Shown piece after piece: positions 1-8,287 of a DNA stretch of 64,000 nt; the stretch's first letter is position 1, and each line of letters opens with the position of its first letter. Origin of the DNA: Ulvibacter antarcticus (GTDB taxonomy: Bacteria; Bacteroidota; Bacteroidia; Flavobacteriales; Flavobacteriaceae); assembly GCF_003688405.1 (NCBI RefSeq), contig NZ_REFC01000016.1, forward strand, positions 87,134 through 151,133, in the 5' to 3' direction. Below the pieces are notes generated by a model, which was given only the letters and a program-made list of their open reading frames with translations, did not search any database and was not told the origin of the DNA. The position numbers were made by a program, and so were the translations under genes.

Positions 1-1002
1 GATCAGATGGCTTGGAACGGAAAATTTCGAGTGTCACATGAGATTGATGTCAAAGAAGCGTACGAGCGTAAATCTGGCAATAGTTCCGATATAAATCTGT
101 CCTTACTATGTGCCTTGGATGCTGGTGGTCTCGATGTAAAACCGATGCTTATTTCAACACGAGGGTTTGCGATGCCGGTGACGCAATTTCCTACTATTAA
201 TGATTTTACAACTTCGATCGTTTTGCTTGAAATTGGTTCTGAAAAATATTTTCTCGATGTTACTGATAAGAATACTCCCTTCGGAATACTTCCTTATCGC
301 GATTTAAATTTTCAAGGGCGGGTAATGGATTTTAAGAAAGGAAGTTATTGGGAGCCGATTTTACCGTCACTAAAGAACATGCATTATATAAATGCAAAAA
401 TCAAAGCCAATGAAAATGGTATTTTTGAAGGACAGGTGAATGAGGTTTCTACAGGCCTAATTTCTACGGAAATGCGAAATAAACTATCCACTATTTCAAT
501 GGAACGGATACGTCGATCCAAAGAGACGAAGAGTGAAATTGTAGAGGTTACTGCCTATGATGTGGAAAATAAGAAAGATCTGGAAAAACCCCTAAAAGAA
601 AACTATAACATCATTGTAAATACTGAAGATGTCGGTTCAAAAACATTGTTGTTTCCATTTTTTGTTAAGCCTTATTTTACTGAAAACCCATTTGTGGTAT
701 CTACTCGCGCCTTTCCAATTGATTTCGGGTTTCCAATTACCAACAATTATCTAATTTCTATAGATCTGGCAGATCACTATGAAGTGGTGGAAGTCCCGGC
801 GAATAAACTTCTAAAGCTTCCCATGAACGATGGAGAGTTATCGGTAGTTTTTGATGTTTCTGGCACTAAGATCAACATACGGTTAAACGTAAGACTGAAT
901 AACCCCCAATTCGCGCCCGAAGCATACAAAAGCCTTCAGGAGTATTTTGACACTTTAAACGTTATTCAAAATGACAGTCCAATTGTGTTAAAGAAATTTT
1001 AG
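1..1002 (+). CDS. Transglutaminase-like / DUF3857-type protein, C-terminal part (5' end outside window)
   Basis: The reading frame is open from base 1, so the gene begins before the window and only about 333 C-terminal residues are seen. The stretch around SGNSSDINLSLLCAL, followed by FLDVTDKNTPFGILPYRDL, resembles the end of the transglutaminase-like core and the following beta domain of the DUF3857/transglutaminase proteins common in Bacteroidota. These are usually exported, about 600-680 aa, and of unknown substrate. The catalytic Cys would lie upstream and cannot be checked. The downstream half is beta-rich with no TM segment. Family assignment is by pattern recognition. Confidence 0.65.
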   Translation, partial: DQMAWNGKFRVSHEIDVKEAYERKSGNSSDINLSLLCALDAGGLDVKPMLISTRGFAMPVTQFPTINDFTTSIVLLEIGSEKYFLDVTDKNTPFGILPYRDLNFQGRVMDFKKGSYWEPILPSLKNMHYINAKIKANENGIFEGQVNEVSTGLISTEMRNKLSTISMERIRRSKETKSEIVEVTAYDVENKKDLEKPLKENYNIIVNTEDVGSKTLLFPFFVKPYFTENPFVVSTRAFPIDFGFPITNNYLISIDLADHYEVVEVPANKLLKLPMNDGELSVVFDVSGTKINIRLNVRLNNPQFAPEAYKSLQEYFDTLNVIQNDSPIVLKKF

Positions 1003-1176
1003 AAGATAATTCAATTACAATATTCGCTTTATCCTTAAAGGTTATAACATATGGAAAAGAAACTTTTTAAACGTTTTTGAAATCCAGAAGAAGGAACCTA
1101 TAGTGTTGGCAACCTATAAATTGTGGTTCACAATACCAATGGAACTACAGCATCACCTCAGTTGAAACTTTTATAT

Positions 1177-1338
1177 ATGACTTATTTATTTTACGTTATG
1201 TTCGCATTATTTTCATCTCCAAATGAAAGTATTCTTATACTTCCAGGGGAACCGAATGACGACAAAATAATCATGCAGGATCAAACAACAACCAACAGTT
1301 TGCTTATTCTACCGGGAGAACCTAATGATGATAAGTAA
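1177..1338 (+). CDS. 53-aa peptide with hydrophobic leader and two LILPGEPNDDK repeats
   Basis: The ATG at 1177 is followed by a hydrophobic N-terminus (MTYLFYVMFALFSS) that could act as a leader or membrane anchor. A short tail then carries LILPGEPNDDK twice, at 1234-1266 and at 1303-1335, the second copy being the C-terminus. Eight of the 11 codons differ between the copies and every difference is synonymous, so the peptide rather than the DNA is conserved. A rho-independent terminator follows at 1379-1410, giving a compact single-gene unit. A GTG at 1123 would add 18 residues in frame, but that stretch is less convincing. The related motif LILPGEPNEDYK occurs in two exported proteins at 4435-5043 and 5348-5935. 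Function is unknown; a secreted or processed peptide is inference. Confidence 0.55.
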   Translation: MTYLFYVMFALFSSPNESILILPGEPNDDKIIMQDQTTTNSLLILPGEPNDDK

Positions 1339-1378
1339 ACAGCTTTAATTTAAAATTTAGCATTTACAGTTTATAAAT

Positions 1379-1410
1379 TACCGTCGGTTAAATAGCGACG
1401 GTTTTTTAAT
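1379..1410 (+). terminator. Rho-independent terminator of the repeat-peptide gene
   Basis: The stem ACCGTCG / CGACGGT encloses a short AT-rich loop and is followed by a run of six T. It lies 40 bases after the stop codon at 1338 and supports a separate short transcript. Confidence 0.7.
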
Positions 1411-1659
1411 TCTTGCAACTCTATATCCTTATAACCCAAGCCTTAACCCGTAAGTAAAACCATAATTTTCGGACAAATTGGAATCCCTTTTTATGAGGGT
1501 AATTAGTAAGTGATTTTAAAAAGATCTTACCCTAAATAAGGAAAACAGTAGAATTAAGTTTATATACTACTGCATATCACCTCTATATCTCGATATAAAA
1601 CAGCCAATTAAGTGGGTTTTGAGATATTTTATTTATATTTAGCGTCCAAACCTACTTAA

Positions 1660-3948
1660 GTGAAATTATCAACTACTCTTCTCCTAGCAACTTGCTTGTT
1701 GTTTTCAGACCTATCAGGGCAGAATAAACCTGTCTCAATTCAGGATACTTTGAAACTGAGTGAAAGTGAAATTAAGATAAAAAAGATTGATTCGCTAAGA
1801 AGATATACGCGAAATCAGTTTTATCAAAATAATTTTGATATCACTATTGAGGTAGGTCAGGAGACGCTTAAACTTGCGAAAGAGATTAACGACCTTAAAA
1901 CTATTTTCTCTATTTATAGCATCATGGGAAATGCTTTTCTCAAAATAGAGGATACTACTCAGGCAAAGCGGATTTTTTCAAAAGCATTAGCAGAAGCTGA
2001 AAGAATTAAAGCAATAAATGATGCAGCTCCCGATAAATCTTCACAAGTAAATTACAATTACGATCGAAGTATCATTACGGCAAAGATAGATTTAGGAAAT
2101 TATTATGCATTGCAGGAAAAAGCCAAACCTGCCATAAAGTTGTACCATGAAGCTATTCCACTAGCCGAAAAATTAAAAGATTCATCACATCTCTTTATTC
2201 TTAATTTCAATATAGCCGAATTAAATCTAGACTTAAAAAATCTGGAAGAATCGGAATTCTATGTTAATGAGACAAATAGATACATTGAGAAAAAGCAAAT
2301 TGTAGAGGCATATAGAGCTGTTGCAAAGTTGAATCTTGGAAGACTTTATCTACTTAAAAATTATCCGGCATTGGCCAGAACAGAACTTAGACAATGCATT
2401 GAACTTGCCGAGAAATCTGGCTATACGGAAGCGAACATTGAAGGACATGAATTCTATGCTCAGTCGGAAGCTATGCTTGGCAACTATGAAGCTTCTTATC
2501 GATTAGTGATGAAAGTGGATTCGCTTAAGAGCGAAAAATATAAAACCGACAAGATTGAAGCCATAGAAACCGTTACCGCAAAATTCAAGCTCGATCAATA
2601 CGAAAAAGATCTGGAAGCTAAAATAAAGGAAAACGAATATAATAAACAGGCTACTAAAAGAGAGACCACAATTCTTTGGATTAAGATCGCTGCAACCATA
2701 CTATTTGTATTTTCAATCTTTTTATTTATTTCGGATAGAAGACGTAGAAAGCTTCTTATTGATCTTACCAAAAAGAACATACAATATTTAAAAGCAAAGG
2801 AAAAAACAGAAGAACTTTCTAAAGCGAAGACAGTATTGTTCTCTAAGATCACTCACGAACTCCGAACACCTATGTACGGTATTATTGGGATTTCATCGCT
2901 ACTAATAAAGGATAAAAAAATAAAAGAACATTCGGAAGATCTAAGGTCTTTAAAATTTTCGGCAGATTATTTATTGTCCCTTATAAATAACGTACTTCAA
3001 TTAACAGCTATTGATTCAGACAATAAGAAAAAATTAAATAAAGCAGAATTCAACATTTACGATCTAATTAAAAATGTAGTTGAATCGGCAAAATTTATCA
3101 ATACCGCGAATCCCAATAAATATACCATATCGATAACCAATGATATTCCAAAACTACTTATTGGAGACCAAGAAAAATTATCACAGATATTAATGAACTT
3201 GGTTGGTAATTCATCTAAATTCACTGATGCCGGTGAAATTAAGATTGAATTAAATCGTTTAGAAGATCTCAACGATCAAATTCAAATTGGTTTTTGCATT
3301 TCAGACACCGGAATTGGTATTTCTAGAGAGATGCAGCGTGAAATGTTCAATGAGTTTTCGCATTCGAAGACAACAGATAACTTTCATGGAACCGGTCTGG
3401 GCTTACCAATTGTTAAAAAATTGCTTGAAATGCATAAGTCGGAAATCGAAATATCGAGCGAACTTGGTGCCGGCACCACCGTAAACTTTGTGTTACTTTT
3501 TGAACGTTCTGTAAATGAGGAAGAGGAAAATGACAGTTTAGAAAATCGTGATCCTGAAAAATTCAAAAACAAACGAATCCTTGCTGTCGACGATAACAAG
3601 ATAAATTTGATCGTAACTAAAAAAACATTAGAACTATACGGAGCTGATGTCACAATAGTTGAAAGCGGTAGGAAGTCTATTGAATTACTTCGAAAAGAAT
3701 CATTCGATTTAATATTAATGGACATCAACATGCCCGAAATGTCTGGATTTGAAACCACCGTAATCATTAGAACATTTAATACCGAAATACCTATTGTTGC
3801 GCTAACCGCCGTAGAGCTGGAGAAGGTTACCGAAGAGAGTTCATTCGATTTGATGAATGATCTTATTATTAAGCCGTTTAAGAACGATTATTTTATAAAT
3901 AAGATCGCGTCTCATTTAAATTTGGACAAATTTGTGAGAACTTTCTAG
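1660..3948 (+). CDS. TPR-containing hybrid histidine kinase with C-terminal receiver
   Basis: 762 aa. The GTG start gives a signal peptide (about residues 1-20). A periplasmic TPR-like helical region follows (about 60-300), then one TM helix (about 339-358), a coiled-coil linker and a HisKA domain with H-box SKITHELRTPMYGI (His about 399). The HATPase domain has N-box LMNLVGNSSKF, G1 DTGIGIS and G2 GTGLGLPIVKK. A receiver domain (about 640-755) has the acidic VDD and phospho-Asp in LILMDINMPEMSG. There is no DNA-binding output domain, so the phosphate must go to a separate partner or act allosterically. A possible -7 box (TATATTTA) sits near 1635. It lies directly downstream of the repeat-peptide gene and upstream of the two paralogous exported proteins; a functional link is only inferred. 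Confidence 0.88.
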   Translation: MKLSTTLLLATCLLFSDLSGQNKPVSIQDTLKLSESEIKIKKIDSLRRYTRNQFYQNNFDITIEVGQETLKLAKEINDLKTIFSIYSIMGNAFLKIEDTTQAKRIFSKALAEAERIKAINDAAPDKSSQVNYNYDRSIITAKIDLGNYYALQEKAKPAIKLYHEAIPLAEKLKDSSHLFILNFNIAELNLDLKNLEESEFYVNETNRYIEKKQIVEAYRAVAKLNLGRLYLLKNYPALARTELRQCIELAEKSGYTEANIEGHEFYAQSEAMLGNYEASYRLVMKVDSLKSEKYKTDKIEAIETVTAKFKLDQYEKDLEAKIKENEYNKQATKRETTILWIKIAATILFVFSIFLFISDRRRRKLLIDLTKKNIQYLKAKEKTEELSKAKTVLFSKITHELRTPMYGIIGISSLLIKDKKIKEHSEDLRSLKFSADYLLSLINNVLQLTAIDSDNKKKLNKAEFNIYDLIKNVVESAKFINTANPNKYTISITNDIPKLLIGDQEKLSQILMNLVGNSSKFTDAGEIKIELNRLEDLNDQIQIGFCISDTGIGISREMQREMFNEFSHSKTTDNFHGTGLGLPIVKKLLEMHKSEIEISSELGAGTTVNFVLLFERSVNEEEENDSLENRDPEKFKNKRILAVDDNKINLIVTKKTLELYGADVTIVESGRKSIELLRKESFDLILMDINMPEMSGFETTVIIRTFNTEIPIVALTAVELEKVTEESSFDLMNDLIIKPFKNDYFINKIASHLNLDKFVRTF

Positions 3949-4342
3949 AACCTCTTTCCAGTCTTCGTTTATTCTTGCTAATCCCCTTTACCATTTGAGA
4001 GCTTTTAAGGCTGTGTCTTATTGTTTTTAGACTATACAGAAGCTCCACTACCATTTCTCAATATTAAAGCCGCTCCTTTGCACTAAACTCAAAATATCCT
4101 CCTTCTCACAAAAAAACCAAAGAAGCAGTAGTTGAAAGCAATTTATTCCATAGCCCATTGGGTAAATCGCAGGAATGAAACACCAATATCCATTATTTTA
4201 TAACTACGCCTATAACAAGCCGGTTGATTCTCGATTGGTGCTGTAAATACAGACGTATGATGTTCATGAAGACAAGTGTAACGTATGCCTAGTATTTACG
4301 GTATAGAACTACATTATTATAGGTATAGCTGGTATCTTTCAC
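3949..4342. other. Gene-free stretch
   Basis: About 390 bases between the kinase stop and the terminator at 4343. No start-stop frame with coding character, RNA fold or repeat was recognised in it. Confidence 0.5.
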
Positions 4343-4386
4343 AAAAAAAAATGCACGCTATAACATTTATAGTGTGCATTTTTATA
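4343..4386 (-). terminator. Terminator, likely of the leftward exported-protein gene
   Basis: A long near-perfect stem (AAAAATGCACgCTATA / TATAGtGTGCATTTTT) has A-tracts and T-tracts on both sides, so it could work in either direction. It lies about 50 bases after the stop of the gene at 4435-5043. Confidence 0.75.
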
Positions 4387-4434
4387 ATTTTTCGATATAA
4401 ATTCAGCTTTATAAGCTCATCATAGATAGTTGTG

Positions 4435-5043
4435 CTATTGTTGCATTATTATCCATTTACCTCTGACACCATCATACATTAGTTGTACCATCTCATATTG
4501 CTCTACTAAAACATTACCTGAACCTTCAATTCGGTTTCCTAATAGGGATAGTAAACTGTTCCTTAGGATAATTAAATCACTAGTTTGTGGGTACAACCAA
4601 ATTGTTTGGCCATCAACCCCTGCTAATAAGCCGGTCATTGTCATTGTAGGCCAAATACTGTTTAGTCTTATTACTTTATAATCTTCATTAGGTTCCCCAG
4701 GAAGTATTAGCATTGCAATGTCACTTACTACTGGTAGCACAAAGGTAGGTGCTGATCCTATTTCGACAACTCGGTCAATGGCACTTATCTTGTTATTTTT
4801 TAAAATCACATTCTCATCGATTTCAACTTCTATAAAGTTTCCTAAATCATCGAGTCCAAGAATCTTTGTGGCCAGCAATGGAGTTTCACCAATAACTTCT
4901 CCGTCATTAGGCTCCATGCCTCTCATTCGTATGGTACCTGCTACATCCAGCGTACTGGTAGGCTCGGTAGTATTAATTCCAACTTGACTGTAAATAGTAC
5001 TGCTAATAAGCAGTAAGACGAAAAATGGGGCTAATATTTTCAT
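4435..5043 (-). CDS. Exported VGINT-type protein with LILPGEPNEDYK motif (paralog A)
   Basis: 202 aa from the ATG at 5043. The frame can be extended to a TTG at 5064, but the ATG puts the signal peptide (MKILAPFFVLLLISSTIYS) at the N-terminus. The mature protein opens with QVGINTTEPTSTLDVAGTI, the hallmark N-terminus of exported Bacteroidota proteins that resemble phage tail or trimeric stalk proteins. The mid region contains MLILPGEPNEDYK (codons at 4675-4713), and a beta-rich tail ends in a YDGVRGKWIIMQ-type strand. It is paralogous along its whole length to the gene at 5348-5935, including the upstream region. No T9SS C-terminal sorting domain is seen. Role unknown; surface or matrix protein is a guess. 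Confidence 0.75.
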   Translation of the reverse strand: MKILAPFFVLLLISSTIYSQVGINTTEPTSTLDVAGTIRMRGMEPNDGEVIGETPLLATKILGLDDLGNFIEVEIDENVILKNNKISAIDRVVEIGSAPTFVLPVVSDIAMLILPGEPNEDYKVIRLNSIWPTMTMTGLLAGVDGQTIWLYPQTSDLIILRNSLLSLLGNRIEGSGNVLVEQYEMVQLMYDGVRGKWIIMQQ

Positions 5044-5099
5044 GAGGCGTACTTTATAGAACAATTTTATGCTTTAATCGGGACTTTTCAAAGCATATG

Positions 5100-5113
5100 T
5101 AAGAATTATCTTA
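5100..5113 (-). promoter_or_regulatory. Conserved inverted repeat upstream of paralog A
   Basis: TAAGAATTATCTTA (TAAGA-N4-TCTTA) lies about 57 bases upstream of the ATG at 5043. The same inverted repeat stands at 5992-6005, about 57 bases before the ATG of paralog B. Shared flanking words are CGGGACTT on the gene side and CGATAAA on the far side. Candidate operator or promoter element. Confidence 0.4.
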
Positions 5114-5276
5114 ATCTTTTCGATAAAATGCGTATATATTCGATAAAAAGCAACAAAGAATCGGAATTATATTACTAATTACTAGAACCTTACAAGAAAG
5201 CCATCACTATTAGCGATATGGTTATTGAGCCAAATAAGTTAATCGGGTTTTATAAACGCAATGAAGAATAAGTCTA

Positions 5277-5318
5277 TAAAAAAATACGCTGTTCGTAAGT
5301 TGAACAGCGTATTTTTTT
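5277..5318 (-). terminator. Terminator of paralog B gene
   Basis: The stem AAAATACGCTGTTC / GAACAGCGTATTTT with a 7-base loop is flanked by A and T runs. It is 30 bases past the stop of the leftward gene at 5348-5935. Confidence 0.8.
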
Positions 5319-5347
5319 AAACGTTTAAACAATTGGACTATACTTTT

Positions 5348-5935
5348 CTAACGACCCAATAACAGCCACTTTTGAAGTGTGGCATCATAAACTAGTTGCA
5401 CCGATTCGTACTTGAAAATGGTTATCGCATTATTAATTAAGAATTGATTTTGAGGAGCTGAGCCACTATTGAGAGGAAGCAGTTTAATCCTATCAGAATA
5501 ATTCATTAACCAGATTATTTGTCCATCCAAACCGGCCTTGAGTCCGGTAAAATTCACAAAATTATTCACCGTCAGAATCCGCATGATCTTATAATCCTCA
5601 TTAGGTTCTCCCGGAAGGATCAACAAATCATAATCATCTATAGTTGTTCCAGGTATGAGTGGGGTTATATACGTATGGTATATGGTTTCTACTACTCTAA
5701 GTTCGTTGTTTTCAAGAATTATATTCTCTCCAACGGAAACATCAACGAGATTACCTTCTTCATCCATACCAACAATCTTAATAGCTTCCGAATCATGGAG
5801 AGAATTAAAATCTCGTATACGTATGGTACCGTTTACATCAAGAGTTGCAGACGGTTCGGTGGTATTAATACCTATTTGACAATAAATAGAACTGCTGATA
5901 AGCAGCATGATAAATAATGGGGCAAAGATTTTCAT
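5348..5935 (-). CDS. Exported VGINT-type protein with LILPGEPNEDYK motif (paralog B)
   Basis: 195 aa from the ATG at 5935, with signal peptide MKIFAPLFIMLLISSSIYC. The mature start QIGINTTEPSATLDVNGTI matches paralog A. The motif LLILPGEPNEDYK is at 5588-5626 on the minus strand. The C-terminal half is beta-rich and ends YDATLQKWLLLGR. The gene has its own terminator (5277-5318) and an upstream region homologous to that of paralog A, so the pair arose by tandem duplication of gene plus promoter. Function unknown. A hairpin GCACTATAAAGTGC lies in the presumed 5' leader just before the ATG. Confidence 0.75.
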   Translation of the reverse strand: MKIFAPLFIMLLISSSIYCQIGINTTEPSATLDVNGTIRIRDFNSLHDSEAIKIVGMDEEGNLVDVSVGENIILENNELRVVETIYHTYITPLIPGTTIDDYDLLILPGEPNEDYKIMRILTVNNFVNFTGLKAGLDGQIIWLMNYSDRIKLLPLNSGSAPQNQFLINNAITIFKYESVQLVYDATLQKWLLLGR

Positions 5936-5991
5936 GAGGCGCACTTTATAGTGCAATTGTATACTTTAATCGGGACTTATGAAAACTATTG

Positions 5992-6005
5992 TAAGAATAA
6001 TCTTA
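5992..6005 (-). promoter_or_regulatory. Conserved inverted repeat upstream of paralog B
   Basis: TAAGAATAATCTTA is the counterpart of the element at 5100-5113, at matching distance from the start codon. A -7-like TAGTTTTC lies just downstream in the direction of transcription. Confidence 0.4.
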
Positions 6006-6072
6006 GCATACTCGATAAAGCGCAATAATAATCTATAAACCGCGCAAAATAATCAGAATTATAGTAATAAAC

Positions 6073-7299
6073 TTAAAAGTTTACAGGCTTATTATCCACA
6101 TAATCTTGTAAATACGAAAACCGTTTGGTGAGAGATCCTTCCTCAGTAGAAATTCGTGCCCGCTCTAAAACTCCTCTTTCATCTCCATTGAAGAATGCCG
6201 GTATCACATTTTCCAGAAACATGGTACCGAACCCTTCGCTAGCATCCTTTGGAAGTTCACAAGGTAAATTATCTACCGCCATAACAGTAATAGCTCCTGG
6301 AGCATCGATAGCGACTTCAGTTTCGTTTTGAGGATCATAGCCATAAAATGGATCAGCAATAGTCGATGCTCTTAGAGTACTGGCTACAGGTCCATCAATA
6401 TCACAGGATATATCTGCAACTAAATTGATATTAAATTTGGGGCTTTTAGCATCTTCTCTGCTAAACAAAAAAGGTGCTCCATTCCCATAAAAATGGCCTG
6501 CAATAAACATATCACTTACTTTAGCATATTTCATAAAATCACTCTCATAGCCCGTTGGATCTTTATAAAACGCTAACTTATCCATAGGCTTCCCATCGAT
6601 TCGTTTGTTGTATTCGGTGACATCGATGCAACAATACACGGGGAAATCGAATTTTTTTGAAAGATAATCGGCATCTGTCACTTCCGCTATTTTAAGATGA
6701 TCTAGAATTTCCTTGGCTCCTTTTGCTACTTTTCCGGTTCCGGATAAAATGATTCTTAAATGCTTCGGAAGACTAATTTTATTCAATTCGGCCTTTACAG
6801 CTTTAAGATCGGCTAAGGTCTCAACCTTGGGTAAGTCGAATAATTGGTCACGCATTCCCATTGCTCTAAAACCATTGTAAGCGCCAACCAGTCCGGCGTA
6901 TCTTCCAAATCCTATTAGTCGTCCGCCGTTCTTTTTTACAATAGTCTCATGATCGTATAGTTCCACTTTGGCGTCAAGCACCGCTTTTAGTAGTTTTCGA
7001 TTGTAGGGTTGTTTTTTGATGGTATGACTAAAGAAGAAGTATTTTTTCTTCGGAATCAGTGCCGAAACGGGCACTTCTTTTACACCAAGCATTATAGCTG
7101 CTTCCGAAACATCCTCTTTTATCTCAAATCCGGCTTTGCGATACGCATCATCAGGAAAAATTCGAACCTCTGAAGCTTCCACGATAATCTTCGCGTCAGG
7201 AAATTTTTGCACCAATTCTTGGCATTTTTGAGGTGAAAAAACAACTCGTCTGTCTGGTGGATTTTTACGTTCTTTGATGATTGCGAAGGTGATAGCCAT
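6073..7299 (-). CDS. Alanine dehydrogenase / saccharopine dehydrogenase-like NAD(P)-dependent oxidoreductase
   Basis: 408 aa from the ATG at 7299; the upstream in-frame extension overlaps the promoter and was rejected. The N-terminal AlaDH/PNT-type substrate domain shows IIKERKNPPDRRVVFSP, then the segment GGRLIGFGRYAGLVGAYNGFR. A central nucleotide-binding region carries ILSGTGKVAKGAKEIL. A C-terminal stretch reads FGTMFLENVIPAF. In Flavobacteriia such proteins are annotated as alanine dehydrogenase or as LYS1-like saccharopine dehydrogenase; the sequence alone does not settle the substrate (L-alanine/pyruvate or lysine/2-oxoglutarate). It is transcribed alone from a strong consensus promoter. 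Confidence 0.75.
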   Translation of the reverse strand: MAITFAIIKERKNPPDRRVVFSPQKCQELVQKFPDAKIIVEASEVRIFPDDAYRKAGFEIKEDVSEAAIMLGVKEVPVSALIPKKKYFFFSHTIKKQPYNRKLLKAVLDAKVELYDHETIVKKNGGRLIGFGRYAGLVGAYNGFRAMGMRDQLFDLPKVETLADLKAVKAELNKISLPKHLRIILSGTGKVAKGAKEILDHLKIAEVTDADYLSKKFDFPVYCCIDVTEYNKRIDGKPMDKLAFYKDPTGYESDFMKYAKVSDMFIAGHFYGNGAPFLFSREDAKSPKFNINLVADISCDIDGPVASTLRASTIADPFYGYDPQNETEVAIDAPGAITVMAVDNLPCELPKDASEGFGTMFLENVIPAFFNGDERGVLERARISTEEGSLTKRFSYLQDYVDNKPVNF

Positions 7300-7342
7300 T
7301 TGGTATACTTTTTGACCGATAGGAATCGGGATATTAAGGTGG

Positions 7343-7350
7343 CAAAGATA
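7343..7350 (-). promoter_or_regulatory. -7 box TATCTTTG of the dehydrogenase gene
   Basis: A perfect Bacteroidota -7 consensus (TAnnTTTG) on the minus strand, 44 bases before the ATG at 7299. Confidence 0.7.
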
Positions 7351-7361
7351 TGTATTTCTTG

Positions 7362-7369
7362 TATCTTTG
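7362..7369 (+). promoter_or_regulatory. Divergent -7 box TATCTTTG
   Basis: A second perfect TAnnTTTG box, on the plus strand and 12 bases from the minus-strand one. It would drive transcription into the structured element at 7432-7515 and perhaps on to ssrA. Confidence 0.5.
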
Positions 7370-7431
7370 CGAACCTTAAACGTGATATACCACAAGCTTT
7401 TTAAAAGTTAAATGGTATGCGAGATAGGATT

Positions 7432-7515
7432 TGCGTTAGGGATTGAAGACGTTACCGTGTAACGCTGAAAGCCCGCCCTAAAGTAGAGCGTAGCTCACTT
7501 TAGGAACGCCCACAT
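7432..7515 (+). ncRNA. Structured RNA-like repeat element, copy 1
   Basis: Begins GCGTTAGGGATTGA and ends AACGCCCA, so the ends can pair (GCGTT/AACGC). Inside are the hairpin CGTTAC-cgt-GTAACG (7450-7464), the conserved word GAAAGCCCG, and a perfect nested hairpin CCTAAAGT...ACTTTAGG (7477-7504) whose loop contains GAGC/GCTC. The same architecture with different stem sequences recurs on the minus strand at 40254-40375. This argues for a conserved structure (RNA or mobile palindromic repeat). Whether it matches a named family is unknown. Confidence 0.5.
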
Positions 7516-7623
7516 CTCGAAAAAATCCCGAAGAAAATTCGGAATCACACGATGTGATAAAGATCTTTGAAAATATTCATGATTTCAGAAATGATCATGA
7601 GATTCCTACCTTCGTAGGAATTT

Positions 7624-8020
7624 GGGGCCGACTGGTTTTGACAGCGGGTCTAATTATATTGTAAGCATACCGAGCGCTGGGAAACAGCTCGTTAATCTCA
7701 TTTTTCACACTTTTTAAACGGCGAGAATAACTACGCCCTAGCTGCATAATCCGAATTATAGTAGGATAATGCCTCGGCCTACTAGGTAGGCAAGCAGGAA
7801 GTTTCTCGATTGCCTTGGTTTACGGCGATTGATATAGAGACTTCGTAATAGTAAACCTAGCCGCAATAGTGCTTTGATGCTGCGGTGAAGCTCAAGTAAA
7901 GATAAGGGGTGCGTTGGTAGTTTTCGACCGGCAAGCTCACGAAAATCTAAATGAAAACTAAGTATGTAGAAAGCATTATAATTGCTTGTTTGGACGAGGG
8001 TTCGAATCCCTCCGGCTCCA
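7624..8020 (+). ncRNA. ssrA: tmRNA (transfer-messenger RNA)
   Basis: The 5' end GGGGCCGACTGGTTTTGACAG pairs with the 3' end CGGCTCC plus discriminator A at 8020 (seven acceptor pairs, one G-U). CCA is not encoded. The tag reading frame at 7720-7749 specifies GENNYALAA followed by TAA, the usual Bacteroidota degradation tag. The T-arm GGTTCGAATCC is at 8000-8010. Length is about 397 nt, normal for one-piece tmRNA. It rescues stalled ribosomes with SmpB. A -7-like TACCTTCG at 7607-7614 fits the 5' end. The 3' end served as integration site for the island at 8010-26671, and the gene remains intact on the left side. Confidence 0.96.
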
Positions 8021-8084
8021 CTTTAAAGCCCGTAAACGCAATGTTTACGGGCTTTTTTATTTTAGGGGGCATAATTAGGGGCAT
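8010..8084. repeat. attL: direct repeat of ssrA 3' end and terminator
   Basis: 75 bp matching 26597-26671 at 72 positions; mismatches are at 8027, 8038 and 8077. It contains the last 11 bases of ssrA, the terminator and GGGGGCATAATT-type words. It marks the left end of the island. Confidence 0.9.
8028..8058 (+). terminator. ssrA terminator
   Basis: GCCCGTAAAC-gcaat-GTTTACGGGC followed by TTTTTTATTTT, eight bases after the tmRNA 3' end. Confidence 0.9.
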
Positions 8085-8287
8085 CTTCATTGGTCAAAGT
8101 TTATTGTATGCACGTCTGTTTTGCTGGCAGATTTTATAGCAGCTATAATTTATTTCATTTTCTATCTAAAATTAAGAATATCGATACCCCTTTTAAAACT
8201 CCGTAAGAAGTCTTCTTTCCCATAAATTTATTTACACATAAAACACTTTATCTTTTGCAAATAACCAAGACTGATCAATTGTATATT

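Noticed and set aside
5179..5271. Frame of 30 codons (EPYKKAITISDMVIEPNKLI then GFYKRNEE, stop) between the two paralogous genes
   Set aside because: Looks protein-like and may be the tail of a lost gene, but it has no start codon and no family match I can support.
7951..8139. ORF across the tmRNA 3' end and terminator
   Set aside because: It reads through the tRNA-like domain and hairpin; the similar ORF at 26550 arises from the duplicated att repeat.
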